Of a stretch of 64,000 bases of DNA, positions 33,544 to 41,629 are shown piece by piece. The translations under genes were made by a program, and so were the position numbers. The notes beneath the pieces were generated by a model, which worked only from the letters and a program-made list of their open reading frames with translations, was not told where the DNA came from and did not search any database. The DNA lies in NCBI GenBank assembly GCA_018822105.1, contig JAHJLB010000014.1, positions 1 through 64,000 on the forward strand, in the 5' to 3' direction. Numbering within the stretch: position 1 is the first letter of the stretch; each line of letters starts with the position of its first letter. The DNA is from Pseudomonadota bacterium. GTDB taxonomy: Bacteria > Desulfobacterota > Desulfovibrionia > Desulfovibrionales > Desulfovibrionaceae.

Positions 33544-34146
33544 CTATTTCGCGCCCTCAGCGGCCTTGGGGTCCACTTCGGCTTCCTGGTTCACAACGCC
33601 GACCACGGCGAAGTTGTCGTCGTACACCGCGCGTACGCCAGCGGGAAGGACCACTTCGCTGATGTGCAGGTTCACGCCGATCTCCAGCTCCGTGACGTCG
33701 ATGACGATCTTCTCAGGGACGTCCAGGGGCTTGCAGATGACTTCCAGGCTTTCGCGGAAGACCTCGAGCAGGCCGCCCAGGATGATGCCTTTGGCCTTGC
33801 CTTCAACGACAACGCGCACATCGACCTTGATCTCGCGGTCCAGGTCCACGCCGTAGAAGTCCACGTGGATGGGGGTGGACTTGATGGGGTCGTACTGCAT
33901 GCTCCAGATCAGGGAGGGCAGGGACTCGGCCTTGCCGTCCTGCTCCATCTGCAGGTGGAACACGCGGGAGCTGCCGAGCTTGCGGTGCAGCTTGGTCAGC
34001 GGCAGCATCTCCACCAGCACGGGGATGTTGGTGCCCTGCTGGTTGTAGTAGACGCCGGGCACCAGGTTCTTGGTGCGCAGGCGGCGGCAGGGGCATTTGC
34101 CTTTCTCGGCGCGCGAACGCACGCTCAACGTCATCAATTCAGCCAT
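33544..34146 (-). CDS. rplY: 50S ribosomal protein L25/general stress protein Ctc
   Basis: The 200-residue protein has the L25 5S-rRNA-binding domain (residues 1-95) and the TL5/CTC C-terminal domain (about 100-190), as in long Ctc forms. The usual GKGxxRRLR start is seen as EKGKCPCRRLRTKNLVPGVYY. Two cysteines there (CPC) are uncommon. The ATG at 34146 has AAAGGAG upstream. It lies 60 nt downstream of prs. Confidence 0.96.
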   Translation of the reverse strand: MAELMTLSVRSRAEKGKCPCRRLRTKNLVPGVYYNQQGTNIPVLVEMLPLTKLHRKLGSSRVFHLQMEQDGKAESLPSLIWSMQYDPIKSTPIHVDFYGVDLDREIKVDVRVVVEGKAKGIILGGLLEVFRESLEVICKPLDVPEKIVIDVTELEIGVNLHISEVVLPAGVRAVYDDNFAVVGVVNQEAEVDPKAAEGAK

Positions 34147-34206
34147 TTCCTCAACTCCTTTCTAAAAACGGGTCGCCGGTGGGCCGCCCGAAAATGCGTT
34201 CAAGGG

Positions 34207-35151
34207 TTAAACGAAAAGAACGCTCACCGAGGCCTCGCCGTGAACATTGACGATGGCCCGGGCCAAGAGTTCCGCAACAGAGAGCACCTTGATCTTCTTG
34301 CAGGTCTTCTTGCGCGCATCCAACGGGATGGTGTCCGTCACAAGTATCTGCGAAAACAAAGACTTGTCCAGACGCTCAATGGCCGGGCCAGAGAGCACCG
34401 CGTGCGTGGTGCAGGCCAGGATCTCTTTCGCGCCGTTGTCAGCCAGCACCTGGCCGGCGGCGCACATGGTCCCGGCCGTGTCCACCATGTCGTCCAGGAC
34501 GATGGCCGTCTTGCCGCGGACGTTTCCGATGAGATGCATGGCCTTGGCCTGGTTGGGCGCGTCGCGGCGCTTGTCCACGATGGCCAGACCGGCGTCCAGG
34601 CGCTTGGCGTAGGCGCGGGCGCGTTCCACTCCGCCGGCGTCTGGAGAGACGACGACGATATCCCCTTCCAGCTTGCGCAGATAGTCGAGGAATACCGGTG
34701 CGGCAAAGAGATTGTCAACAGGGCAGTTGAAAAAACCCTGGATCTGCCCGGCGTGCAGGTCGATGGTCATCATGCGGTGCATGCCGGCCACGGTGAGAAA
34801 GTCGGCCACGAGCTTGGCGCTGATGGGCACGCGGGGCAGCACCTTGCGGTCCTGCCGGGCATAGCCGTAGTAGGGCACCACGGCGGTTATGCGCCTGGCG
34901 CTGGCGCGCTTGAGCGCGTCGATCATCAGGCAGAGCTCCATGAGGTGGAAATTCACCGGCGAGCAGGTGGGCTGGACTACGAAGACGTCGTCGCCGCGCA
35001 CGTTGTCGTCGATCTCGATGCGGATCTCGCCGTCGCTGAACTGTTCGCGCAATACCGGGGTCAAACGGCAGCCGATGTGGGTGCAGATGGATTCGGCCAG
35101 CTCGACGTTGGCTGAGCCGCTGATGATCTTCAGGTCGCTGTTTCCAGACAT
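34207..35151 (-). CDS. prs: Ribose-phosphate pyrophosphokinase
   Basis: The 314-residue enzyme makes PRPP from ribose 5-phosphate and [16 protein letters not shown], the DGEIRIEI flexible loop start, [10 protein letters not shown] and the PRPP loop [12 protein letters not shown] are present. The ATG at 35151 gives the normal N-terminus; upstream sequence is tRNA-Gln. The ribosome-binding site is weak. It is transcribed through from ispE and tRNA-Gln. Confidence 0.97.
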   Translation of the reverse strand: MSGNSDLKIISGSANVELAESICTHIGCRLTPVLREQFSDGEIRIEIDDNVRGDDVFVVQPTCSPVNFHLMELCLMIDALKRASARRITAVVPYYGYARQDRKVLPRVPISAKLVADFLTVAGMHRMMTIDLHAGQIQGFFNCPVDNLFAAPVFLDYLRKLEGDIVVVSPDAGGVERARAYAKRLDAGLAIVDKRRDAPNQAKAMHLIGNVRGKTAIVLDDMVDTAGTMCAAGQVLADNGAKEILACTTHAVLSGPAIERLDKSLFSQILVTDTIPLDARKKTCKKIKVLSVAELLARAIVNVHGEASVSVLFV

Positions 35152-35171
35152 GTTCTCTACCTTGTGAGCGG

Positions 35172-35246
35172 TGGCTGGGGTGGAAGGATTCGAACCCTCG
35201 AATAACGGGACCAAAACCCGTCGCCTTACCACTTGGCCACACCCCA
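35172..35246 (-). tRNA. tRNA-Gln (anticodon UUG)
   Basis: A 75-nt cloverleaf with acceptor stem TGGGGTG/CACCCCA, encoded CCA and anticodon TTG. Its first 21 nt overlap the last codons and the stop of ispE on the same strand, and prs starts 20 nt after its 3' end, so it must be cut out of an ispE-prs transcript. Confidence 0.95.
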
Positions 35247-36122
35247 TTTTCTTAGGGCCTCAAGATGCACGGACAAGCCATTGGACTGAAACTCGTCTGC
35301 GGCTTTACGCGCCAGGCTGCACTCCCGGAACAGTCCGGCCAGTCCAGCCCCGCTTCCGCTCATAAAGGCAGATGCAGCTCCCATCCGCAGCAGGCGCTCC
35401 TTGAGAATCCGGAGGTCCGGATGCGCTGGAAAGACTACAGCCTCAAAATCGTTCTGCACCATGAGGGGCGAAAGGGAGACACGTCTCTTATGCGTCGAGG
35501 TCCCGGTTGTCAAGCACCTGGCGGAGACATTGGCGGCAGGCCGGGGCGCGGCGAACTCGTCCCAGGCGGCAAAGGCCCAGGCCGTGGAAACGTGCACCTC
35601 CGGCAGGACCAGCAGCAGCGTGAAGGCCGAGAGGTCCAGGGCCACGGGCTCGAGGTCGTCGCCGATGCCTTGGGCCCAGGCCGGGCCATCCTGGAGGAAG
35701 AAGGGCACATCAGCGCCAATGTCCGACGCGAGGCTGACGAGTTCCGGCTGCCCGAGGGCGCGTTGCCCGGCCCTGGACTGCAGCCAGCGCAGCATGGCCG
35801 CCGCATCGGAGCTGCCTCCGCCCAGGCCAGCCCCCGTGGGAATGCGCTTTGTCAGAACGACGGAGAGGTCGGGGGCGAACCCCGTGGCCTGGCCATATGC
35901 CTTCCAGGCCCGGAAGACGAGGTTTCTTTCCGGAGGGGTGCCGGGCAGCTCCGGCTGCACAAGGCAGCCTCCTCCAGCCGCGCCCGGGCAGATCTCCAGG
36001 GTGTCCGCCAAGCCGGCCACGGGCACAAACAGGCTGGCAAGGTCATGATACCCGTTCAACCGGCGCCCATTTATGGACAGGGAGAGGTTGACCTTGGCCG
36101 GAGCGGTGAGGCGATCCGTCAT
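35226..36122 (-). CDS. ispE: 4-diphosphocytidyl-2-C-methyl-D-erythritol kinase
   Basis: The 298-residue GHMP kinase phosphorylates CDP-ME in the MEP isoprenoid pathway. It starts with [11 protein letters not shown], has the ATP-binding [14 protein letters not shown] and a C-terminal [12 protein letters not shown]. The stop codon TAA at 35228-35226 lies within tRNA-Gln, so the last six codons (RKWGVAKW region) are tRNA sequence. The gene follows the degP terminator. Confidence 0.95.
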   Translation of the reverse strand: MTDRLTAPAKVNLSLSINGRRLNGYHDLASLFVPVAGLADTLEICPGAAGGGCLVQPELPGTPPERNLVFRAWKAYGQATGFAPDLSVVLTKRIPTGAGLGGGSSDAAAMLRWLQSRAGQRALGQPELVSLASDIGADVPFFLQDGPAWAQGIGDDLEPVALDLSAFTLLLVLPEVHVSTAWAFAAWDEFAAPRPAANVSARCLTTGTSTHKRRVSLSPLMVQNDFEAVVFPAHPDLRILKERLLRMGAASAFMSGSGAGLAGLFRECSLARKAADEFQSNGLSVHLEALRKWGVAKW

Positions 36123-36133
36123 GGGTTCCTTTC

Positions 36134-36161
36134 AAAAGGAGGGGAGCCGAAGCTCCCCTCC
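36134..36161 (-). terminator. Rho-independent terminator of degP
   Basis: A 10-bp stem (36138-36147 with 36152-36161) with a CGAA tetraloop is followed by TTTT on the minus strand. It lies between degP and ispE. Confidence 0.85.
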
Positions 36162-36171
36162 CTGGTAGGCG

Positions 36172-37602
36172 CTAATTCTTGACCAGGGAAACGGCCCGGA
36201 ACAGGTTCTTGCCCTTGCGGTTGAGCAGGAGCATCACCAGGCCCTTCTGTTTCGCGTCGCCAAGAAGCACGGAGCGCAGCTGCTCAACGCTGTTCACCGG
36301 GTGCTGGTTGGCCTCCAGAAGCACATCGCCGGGCTGGATGTCAACAAGGGAGGCCGGGCTTCCCGGCTGCACCTCCATGATGAGCAGCCCTTGCGGCTTG
36401 GGCAGGCCGAGGGCTTGAGCCTCCTCGCCGCCCTCCACCGGGCGCAGGCCGAGGCCCAGCTCGCTGGCCGGGGCGCGGCGCTTGAGGCCCTGCTGTTCCT
36501 GCTCGGCCACAAAATTGGGCTTGCGTTCGCCCAGGACCACGGTGAGGTCCTTGGTGTGGTTCTGGCGCCATACGGTGAGCTGGACCCTGTCGCCGGGACG
36601 CAGCGAGGCGATGCGCTGGAGCAGGACGCCGGGATTGTCCACGGGCTGGCCCGCCACCTTGATGATGACGTCGCCGGTCTTGAGCCCGCCCTTGTCCGCC
36701 GGATCGCCGGGAATGACCTGGGCCACGAGCACGCCCTTGACCTCTTTCAGGCCGACGCCGCGCGCGGTGTTCTCATCCAGCTCCTGCATGGTGATGCCGA
36801 GCCAGCCGCGCTGGATCTTCTTGCCGGTCTTGAGCTGCTGGATGATCTTGTCGGCCATGCTGGAGGGCGTGGCGAAGCCGATGCCCTGGCCGTTGGGCAC
36901 TATGGCGGTGTTGATGCCCACCACCTTGCCGTCCATGTCGATGAGCGGGCCGCCGCTGTTGCCGGGGTTGATGCTGGCGTCGGTCTGCAGGAAGCTGTCA
37001 AAGGCGCCGGCGCCGATGTGCCGGCCCTTTGCGCTGATGATGCCTGCGGTGACCGTGTGGCCCAGGCCGAAGGGGTTGCCGATGGCCAGAACCCACTCGC
37101 CCACCCTTGTGGCGTCGGAATTGGCGAACTCCAGCACGGGCAGGCCGCCGCCGGCCTCGATCTTGAGCAGGGCCAGGTCTGTCTCCTGGTCCCGGCCGAT
37201 GACCTTGGCGTCATAAGGCTTCTCGCGGCTCAGGAGCTTGACCTTGATCTCGTCGGCCTCGGCCACAACGTGGTTGTTGGTGACGATGTAGCCGTCGGCG
37301 CTGATGATGAACCCGGAGCCCAGGGAGGAAAGCTTGCGCGGCTGGGCCTCCTGCTGGCCGAAATAGCGGTCGAACTGGTCGAAGAACTCACGGAAGGGAT
37401 GATTCTTTGGGGCGTTTCGGAAGAATTCCTGCATCTGCATGCCCCCGCCGCCGGCGACATTTTTCGTGGTGCTGATGTTGACCACCGCCTTGCCGGCGCG
37501 CTCGGCCAGGTCGGTGAAGTCAGGCAGCCCGGCCTTGGCCAGGGCGAGGTTCGGCAGAATGAGCAGGGTGAGCAGGGTGGACAGGGCCAGAAACCGTTTC
37601 AT
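36172..37602 (-). CDS. degP: DegP/HtrA-family periplasmic serine protease
   Basis: The 476-residue protein has a signal peptide (cleavage near residue 22), a trypsin-like domain with catalytic His111 (NNHVV), Asp142 (ETDLALL) and Ser216 (GNSGGP), and two PDZ domains (about residues 265-365 and 385-470). It degrades or refolds damaged envelope proteins. The ATG at 37602 has GGAGG 7 nt upstream. A near-consensus promoter lies 50-77 nt upstream, and the gene has its own terminator. Confidence 0.96.
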   Translation of the reverse strand: MKRFLALSTLLTLLILPNLALAKAGLPDFTDLAERAGKAVVNISTTKNVAGGGGMQMQEFFRNAPKNHPFREFFDQFDRYFGQQEAQPRKLSSLGSGFIISADGYIVTNNHVVAEADEIKVKLLSREKPYDAKVIGRDQETDLALLKIEAGGGLPVLEFANSDATRVGEWVLAIGNPFGLGHTVTAGIISAKGRHIGAGAFDSFLQTDASINPGNSGGPLIDMDGKVVGINTAIVPNGQGIGFATPSSMADKIIQQLKTGKKIQRGWLGITMQELDENTARGVGLKEVKGVLVAQVIPGDPADKGGLKTGDVIIKVAGQPVDNPGVLLQRIASLRPGDRVQLTVWRQNHTKDLTVVLGERKPNFVAEQEQQGLKRRAPASELGLGLRPVEGGEEAQALGLPKPQGLLIMEVQPGSPASLVDIQPGDVLLEANQHPVNSVEQLRSVLLGDAKQKGLVMLLLNRKGKNLFRAVSLVKN

Positions 37603-37651
37603 GCGGATACCTCCATTTGCCGCCGCCTTGAACAGCGGCGTCATGGCCGGA

Positions 37652-37679
37652 ATTATAGGGCCGAATCCGTCTTTGTAAA
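37652..37679 (-). promoter_or_regulatory. Strong sigma70 promoter for degP
   Basis: On the minus strand TTTACA (37674-37679) and a perfect TATAAT (37652-37657) are 16 nt apart. This is the best promoter match in the window. Confidence 0.75.
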
Positions 37680-37714
37680 GCTCGGCCCGAATTTCCCCTC
37701 CCGGCATATTCATC

Positions 37715-37743
37715 TTGAAGGCCAAGTCGGATTTGTGTACGAA
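37715..37743 (+). promoter_or_regulatory. Promoter for tRNA-Arg
   Basis: TTGAAG (37715-37720) and TACGAA (37738-37743) are 17 nt apart, 30 nt before the tRNA. It is divergent from the degP promoter. Confidence 0.5.
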
Positions 37744-37772
37744 CACCTTTCCAGAAGCAGACGTCTTGAACT

Positions 37773-37849
37773 GCCCTCGTAGCTCAGTCGGATAGAGCAC
37801 AGGATTCCTAATCCTGGTGCCACAGGTTCGATTCCTGTCGAGGGCACCA
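37773..37849 (+). tRNA. tRNA-Arg (anticodon CCU)
   Basis: A 77-nt cloverleaf with acceptor stem GCCCTCG/CGAGGGC, encoded CCA and anticodon CCT in the loop TTCCTAA. It stands alone with its own promoter. Confidence 0.95.
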
Positions 37850-37906
37850 AACGACCGATCGGCTGCTGTGCGAAAATAGCCCAGAAGCGCTGGAATTTCA
37901 ACAAGA

Positions 37907-37940
37907 AGCCCCGGATGTCACGTCCGGGGCTGTCTTGTTT
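37907..37940. terminator. Terminator between tRNA-Arg and the TPR gene, probably bidirectional
   Basis: A 9-bp stem (37907-37915 with 37923-37931) has tails GTCTTGTTT on the plus strand and TTCTTGTTG on the minus strand, suiting both tRNA-Arg and the convergent TPR gene. Confidence 0.7.
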
Positions 37941-38092
37941 CAAGCCTTGGCGCGCACACTGCGGGAGGGACGCCGATGCTTTCCCGCTGGTTCGTCTCCC
38001 GGACTGATCCGAACGGATTTGACGCAAAAACCGATACTCTGAGTTGCGCTGGTCCCGGTACGGCCAGTGTTCCCAACCCTCCAGGCGCAGGC

Positions 38093-38596
38093 CTAGAACG
38101 TTGGCACCTTGACAGTAGGGTCCAGATGCCGGGCGCGCTGGGCGTCGGCCTTTGCCTGGCCGATGTTGCCCAGGGCCTTGTGCGCAAAGGCGCGGTTGCC
38201 GAGAGCCGCTGCGAAGTCCGGCTCAAGGCCGAGCGCCCTGTCGCAATCCGCGACGGCACGCTGGTGCTGGCCCAGGGCCCTGTAGGCCACGCTTCGGAGG
38301 TAGTAATTGTCGGCGTCCTCGGGCTTGAGCTTGATGCCCTGGTTGATGTCATCCACGGCACGCTGGTGCTGGCCGAGATGCATGTAGGCCACGGCCCGCT
38401 GCTTGAACGTAGTGGCCTTGTCGTTCCAGCTCAAGCGTCCGGTGTCCAGGCAGCGGGTGAACAATTCCACCTGGGCCTGCGGGCTGCGGACGTCCATGGC
38501 CTCCCTGCACTCCTTCGGCAGGTTTTGGGCCAGGGATGGCGTGCTGGCGGCGAATGTCAAATAGCAGAGCGTGACGGCGACGTTGCGGATGTGCAT
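38093..38596 (-). CDS. Secreted TPR-repeat protein
   Basis: The 167-residue protein has a signal peptide (cleavage near residue 23, after SLA) and two or three TPR motifs, two of them nearly identical around MHLGQHQRAVDDINQGIKLKP and RALGQHQRAVADCDRALGLEP. The repeated LGQHQRAV suggests recent duplication. It probably mediates protein-protein contact in the periplasm. The ATG at 38596 has GGAGGG 7 nt upstream. No partner is identifiable. Confidence 0.82.
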   Translation of the reverse strand: MHIRNVAVTLCYLTFAASTPSLAQNLPKECREAMDVRSPQAQVELFTRCLDTGRLSWNDKATTFKQRAVAYMHLGQHQRAVDDINQGIKLKPEDADNYYLRSVAYRALGQHQRAVADCDRALGLEPDFAAALGNRAFAHKALGNIGQAKADAQRARHLDPTVKVPTF

Positions 38597-38779
38597 GGGA
38601 TAACCCTCCGCGGTTGGCGTGTTCCGGCATCATTCTGTTGGTTCTGTACCATCCTCCGGAACGCCGAGGCAAGGGGCAGGGAAAATTATGCATAGCCGGG
38701 CTGTTTGCAAAAGAAACGCGCAGGCACACCCGCAGCTCCCCCGCTGCTGCCCTGCGGGCGAGGATTGCCAGGGGGCAGG

Positions 38780-39868
38780 CTAGCTGAGAAGCGCCTGGCG
38801 CTGCTCCTCGTCGTCTGCGTATTCCAGCGCTATTGTCCTGAACTCCTCCTGCAGCAGCAGGAAGGCGTCGGCGACCTCCGGGTCGAAATGTGTCCCGCGG
38901 CCTTTGGAAATTTCCTGCACAGCTTCAGAGTGCATCCTTGGAGCCTTGTATTTGCGCTTGCTGACCAGGGCGTCATAGACGTCCGCCACGGCCATGATGC
39001 GCCCGGAGTGGGGAATGTCTGTTCCCTTGAATCCGGAAGGGTAGCCGCTGCCATCCCATTTGGCGTGGTGCGTATGGGCGATCTCCGCAGCCTTCCGCAG
39101 AAAGGTATTGCCTTGCAGCCGCCTGCCGATCTTGTTCAAAAGGTCAAAGCCATATTCCACATGCTTCTTCATCGCAGCAAACTCTTCCTGGTCGAGCTTC
39201 CCCGGCTTGAAGAGAATGCGGTCTTCGATCTTGACCTTGCCGATATCATGCAGGGAGGCCGCGCTGTAGAGCAGATCGATTTCGGTAGGGGAAAATCGCC
39301 AGTTGGCAGGATCCTTCAGGCTCAGATGCTCTGCAAGAAGACGCACATAGTTCTGGGTGCGGCGGATGTGCCACCCGGTCTCCAGGTCCCGGGACTCCGT
39401 GAGGTCGGCCAGGGCCTCGACGATGACCGTGCGCATGCTTTCCAACTCGTCTGTGCGCGCCTGCACAGTATCGCAGAGATTGTCACGGTGGTGCTTCAAC
39501 TCCAAATGGTTGCGGACGCGCGCCTTTACCAGGGCAGGGCGGATCGGCTTGGTGATGTAGTCCACGGCGCCGAGGTTCAGTCCTTGCTCCTCGTCGTACT
39601 CCTCGTCCATGACGGTGACGAAGATCACGGGTATGTCGCGGGTGGCCTCGTCGGACTTGAGCCGCCGGCAGACCTCGTGGCCGCTCATGGGCTCCATCAT
39701 GATATCCAGAAGCACGAGATCCGGCTTTTTGGCGCCGCCGTGCAGGAAATTTAAGGCGTCCTCACCGCTCTTGGCCGTGTGGATGGCATAGTCGTGGCGC
39801 AGCAGATCGTTCAGCTGGCGCAGGTTCGCGGCGCTGTCGTCGACGATGAGCAGCACGGGCTTGGGCAT
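38780..39868 (-). CDS. Response regulator with HD-GYP cyclic-di-GMP phosphodiesterase domain
   Basis: The 362-residue protein has an N-terminal receiver (phospho-acceptor Asp55, conserved Lys in YITKPIRP) and, after a coiled-coil linker, an HD-GYP domain with HDIGKVKIEDRILFKPG, HHAKWDGSGYP and DVYDAL. Such proteins break down cyclic di-GMP under control of a kinase. The ATG at 39868 has GGAGG upstream. It starts 4 nt after the REC-HPt gene, so the two form a phosphorelay-like pair. No kinase is nearby. Confidence 0.92.
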   Translation of the reverse strand: MPKPVLLIVDDSAANLRQLNDLLRHDYAIHTAKSGEDALNFLHGGAKKPDLVLLDIMMEPMSGHEVCRRLKSDEATRDIPVIFVTVMDEEYDEEQGLNLGAVDYITKPIRPALVKARVRNHLELKHHRDNLCDTVQARTDELESMRTVIVEALADLTESRDLETGWHIRRTQNYVRLLAEHLSLKDPANWRFSPTEIDLLYSAASLHDIGKVKIEDRILFKPGKLDQEEFAAMKKHVEYGFDLLNKIGRRLQGNTFLRKAAEIAHTHHAKWDGSGYPSGFKGTDIPHSGRIMAVADVYDALVSKRKYKAPRMHSEAVQEISKGRGTHFDPEVADAFLLLQEEFRTIALEYADDEEQRQALLS

Positions 39869-39872
39869 TGCT

Positions 39873-40961
39873 TCACACCTCCAGGGGCGGGTCAAGGCTG
39901 GCGGCCAACTCGCGCAGGGCCAGCCGCGCGGCCCGGTAATCAAACGTGAAAAGGGCCTTGGAGACCTTGCCCAGCGCCTCGGCGGCGTGGCCCTTGAGCT
40001 CCTGGCGCACCTTTTCCAGGGCCGCTTCCGCCTCGGTGCAGCATTGGTCCATGTGCTCCGCGGCCTCGGCCATGGCCTTGACCAGGGCCGGCGGGTCGAT
40101 GACCCCCTTCGGCGACGCAGGGGCGGCGGCGTCCGTGTTCAGGTCAAGGCCCTCAAGCCCGGCCAGCATCTCCTGATGCAAGGCTTCCGTCAGGACAAGG
40201 GACTCGTTGATGCGCTCCGAATCATTGGCCTTGATGGCAGCGTACAGCTTCCTCGAAGCGGCGTACAAATCCGTGGCCTGGATGGTCGCGGCGCTGCCAA
40301 CGTAATTGTGCGCCCAATGCCTTGCGTGTTCATGATCACCTTGTGATAATGCTGAGCGTATGTTTGCGAAAGTGTTTTGCGAACCTTCCAGGAATACATG
40401 AAGCAGTCGTTTTAATATATCTTCCCGAGAACGCTGCCGCGCCTTGTCCATGTCGATGCCTGGCAGGGTGTCTGGAATGGTGCGCACAACGGTGTCCGGT
40501 TCTGGCTGCACCGTGGGCGTAACATCGAGAGCCGATTTCCCGTTTGCGGGGATCCATTTTGCGAGCATGTGGATCATGCTTTCTACTTCAAGCGGTTTTG
40601 CTAGATAATCTGAAAAACCGCTGCTAAGAATTCTTTCCTGGTCACCGTACATGGCATATGCCGTCAAGGCGATGACTGGCGTCGTTTCGGTGCGCTTGTT
40701 GTCACGCAAGCGCCTGACTGTCTCAATGCCATCCAGCCCTGGCATCTGTATATCCATGAATATGCAATTGTAATCCTTTTTTTCAACCATATCCAAGGCT
40801 TCAAATCCATCCCTTGCAACGTCTATCAATAGGCCGAGATGCCTACGGCACCAGGTAATATAGACTTGTCGTGCAATGTGTTCATCGTCCACGAAGAGGA
40901 CGGATGCTCCCTTGAGTCGGGCCTTGAGCTGCTCGATATCTTCCTGCCCTGTTGTGCCCAC
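39873..40961 (-). CDS. Receiver-HPt phosphorelay protein
   Basis: The 362-residue protein has a receiver domain at about residues 18-138 (VLFVDDEH, phospho-acceptor Asp70, Lys122 in AKP) and an HPt domain at about 175-260 with probable His218 in WAHNYVGSA. The last 80 residues are helical without a recognised domain. It has no kinase domain, so it must receive phosphate from a histidine kinase elsewhere and may pass it to the HD-GYP regulator encoded 4 nt downstream. The start is a GTG at 40961 with GAGG 9 nt upstream. Confidence 0.85.
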   Translation of the reverse strand: MGTTGQEDIEQLKARLKGASVLFVDDEHIARQVYITWCRRHLGLLIDVARDGFEALDMVEKKDYNCIFMDIQMPGLDGIETVRRLRDNKRTETTPVIALTAYAMYGDQERILSSGFSDYLAKPLEVESMIHMLAKWIPANGKSALDVTPTVQPEPDTVVRTIPDTLPGIDMDKARQRSREDILKRLLHVFLEGSQNTFANIRSALSQGDHEHARHWAHNYVGSAATIQATDLYAASRKLYAAIKANDSERINESLVLTEALHQEMLAGLEGLDLNTDAAAPASPKGVIDPPALVKAMAEAAEHMDQCCTEAEAALEKVRQELKGHAAEALGKVSKALFTFDYRAARLALRELAASLDPPLEV

Positions 40962-41125
40962 GTGCGCATACCTCGAATTTTTATGAGATAATGCACCATA
41001 TCGGTTGTGGCGTCCAGCCGAAATTCAGGTTCTGGAGGCTGGGCAGGGGCGGGCGGTGCTCCTGCGCTGCGGCGCGGAGCCCCGCCTTTGGCGGCGCTTT
41101 CGCGCGCCGATGGCCCTGCCAGGCC

Positions 41126-41154
41126 TTGACCGCAATCTCCCCCTGGCCTAGCTT
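41126..41154 (+). promoter_or_regulatory. Promoter candidate for umuDC
   Basis: TTGACC (41126-41131) and TAGCTT (41149-41154) are 17 nt apart. The expected start point is at or next to the umuD ATG at 41162. No clear LexA box was recognised. The 200 nt from 40962 to 41161 hold nothing else that I can support. Confidence 0.35.
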
Positions 41155-41161
41155 GCCAGGC

Positions 41162-41620
41162 ATGAACATGCGCACCAACGGCCTGGAAATCCTCGGCCCC
41201 GCCGACCCCGAGCTCTGCCGGCACCTGCGGCTTCCGTTGTTTCTGGCCGGGGTGCAGGCGGGCTTTCCCTCCCCGGCCGACGACTTCATCGACAAGCGCC
41301 TGGACCTGAACGAGCACCTCATCCAGCACCCGGCGGCCACCTTCTTCGTGCGCGCCGTGGGCGAGTCCATGCTTGGCGCGGGCATCCACGACGGTGACCT
41401 GCTCATCGTGGACCGCGCGGTGGAGCCCCAGGCCGGAAGGATCGTCATCGCCTCGGTGAACGGCGACCTCACGGTGAAGCGCCTGGAGGGCAGGGGCGGG
41501 CGGCTGCTGCTGGTTCCGGCCAACCCCGACTATCCGTCCATGGACGTGACCGAGGCCCTGGCCAGCGGCGAGGGCTTCGAGGTCTGGGGCGTGGTCACCT
41601 GCGTCATCCACAAGCTCTAG
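41162..41620 (+). CDS. umuD: UmuD-type S24 autopeptidase (DNA polymerase V subunit)
   Basis: The 152-residue protein has the self-cleavage site in VQA-GFPSPADD (about residues 28-38), then RLDLNEHLIQHPAATFFVRA, catalytic Ser in VGESMLG and Lys in DLTVKRL. After RecA-stimulated cleavage, UmuD' joins UmuC for error-prone repair. The ATG at 41162 has no good ribosome-binding site. The umuC gene follows after 9 nt. SOS control is expected from the family. Confidence 0.95.
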   Translation: MNMRTNGLEILGPADPELCRHLRLPLFLAGVQAGFPSPADDFIDKRLDLNEHLIQHPAATFFVRAVGESMLGAGIHDGDLLIVDRAVEPQAGRIVIASVNGDLTVKRLEGRGGRLLLVPANPDYPSMDVTEALASGEGFEVWGVVTCVIHKL

Positions 41621-41629
41621 GGTCAGGCA

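Noticed and set aside
32887-35115. 742-codon plus-strand frame across pth, rplY and prs
   Set aside because: It crosses three conserved genes and their intergenic gaps in antisense; composition is not protein-like.
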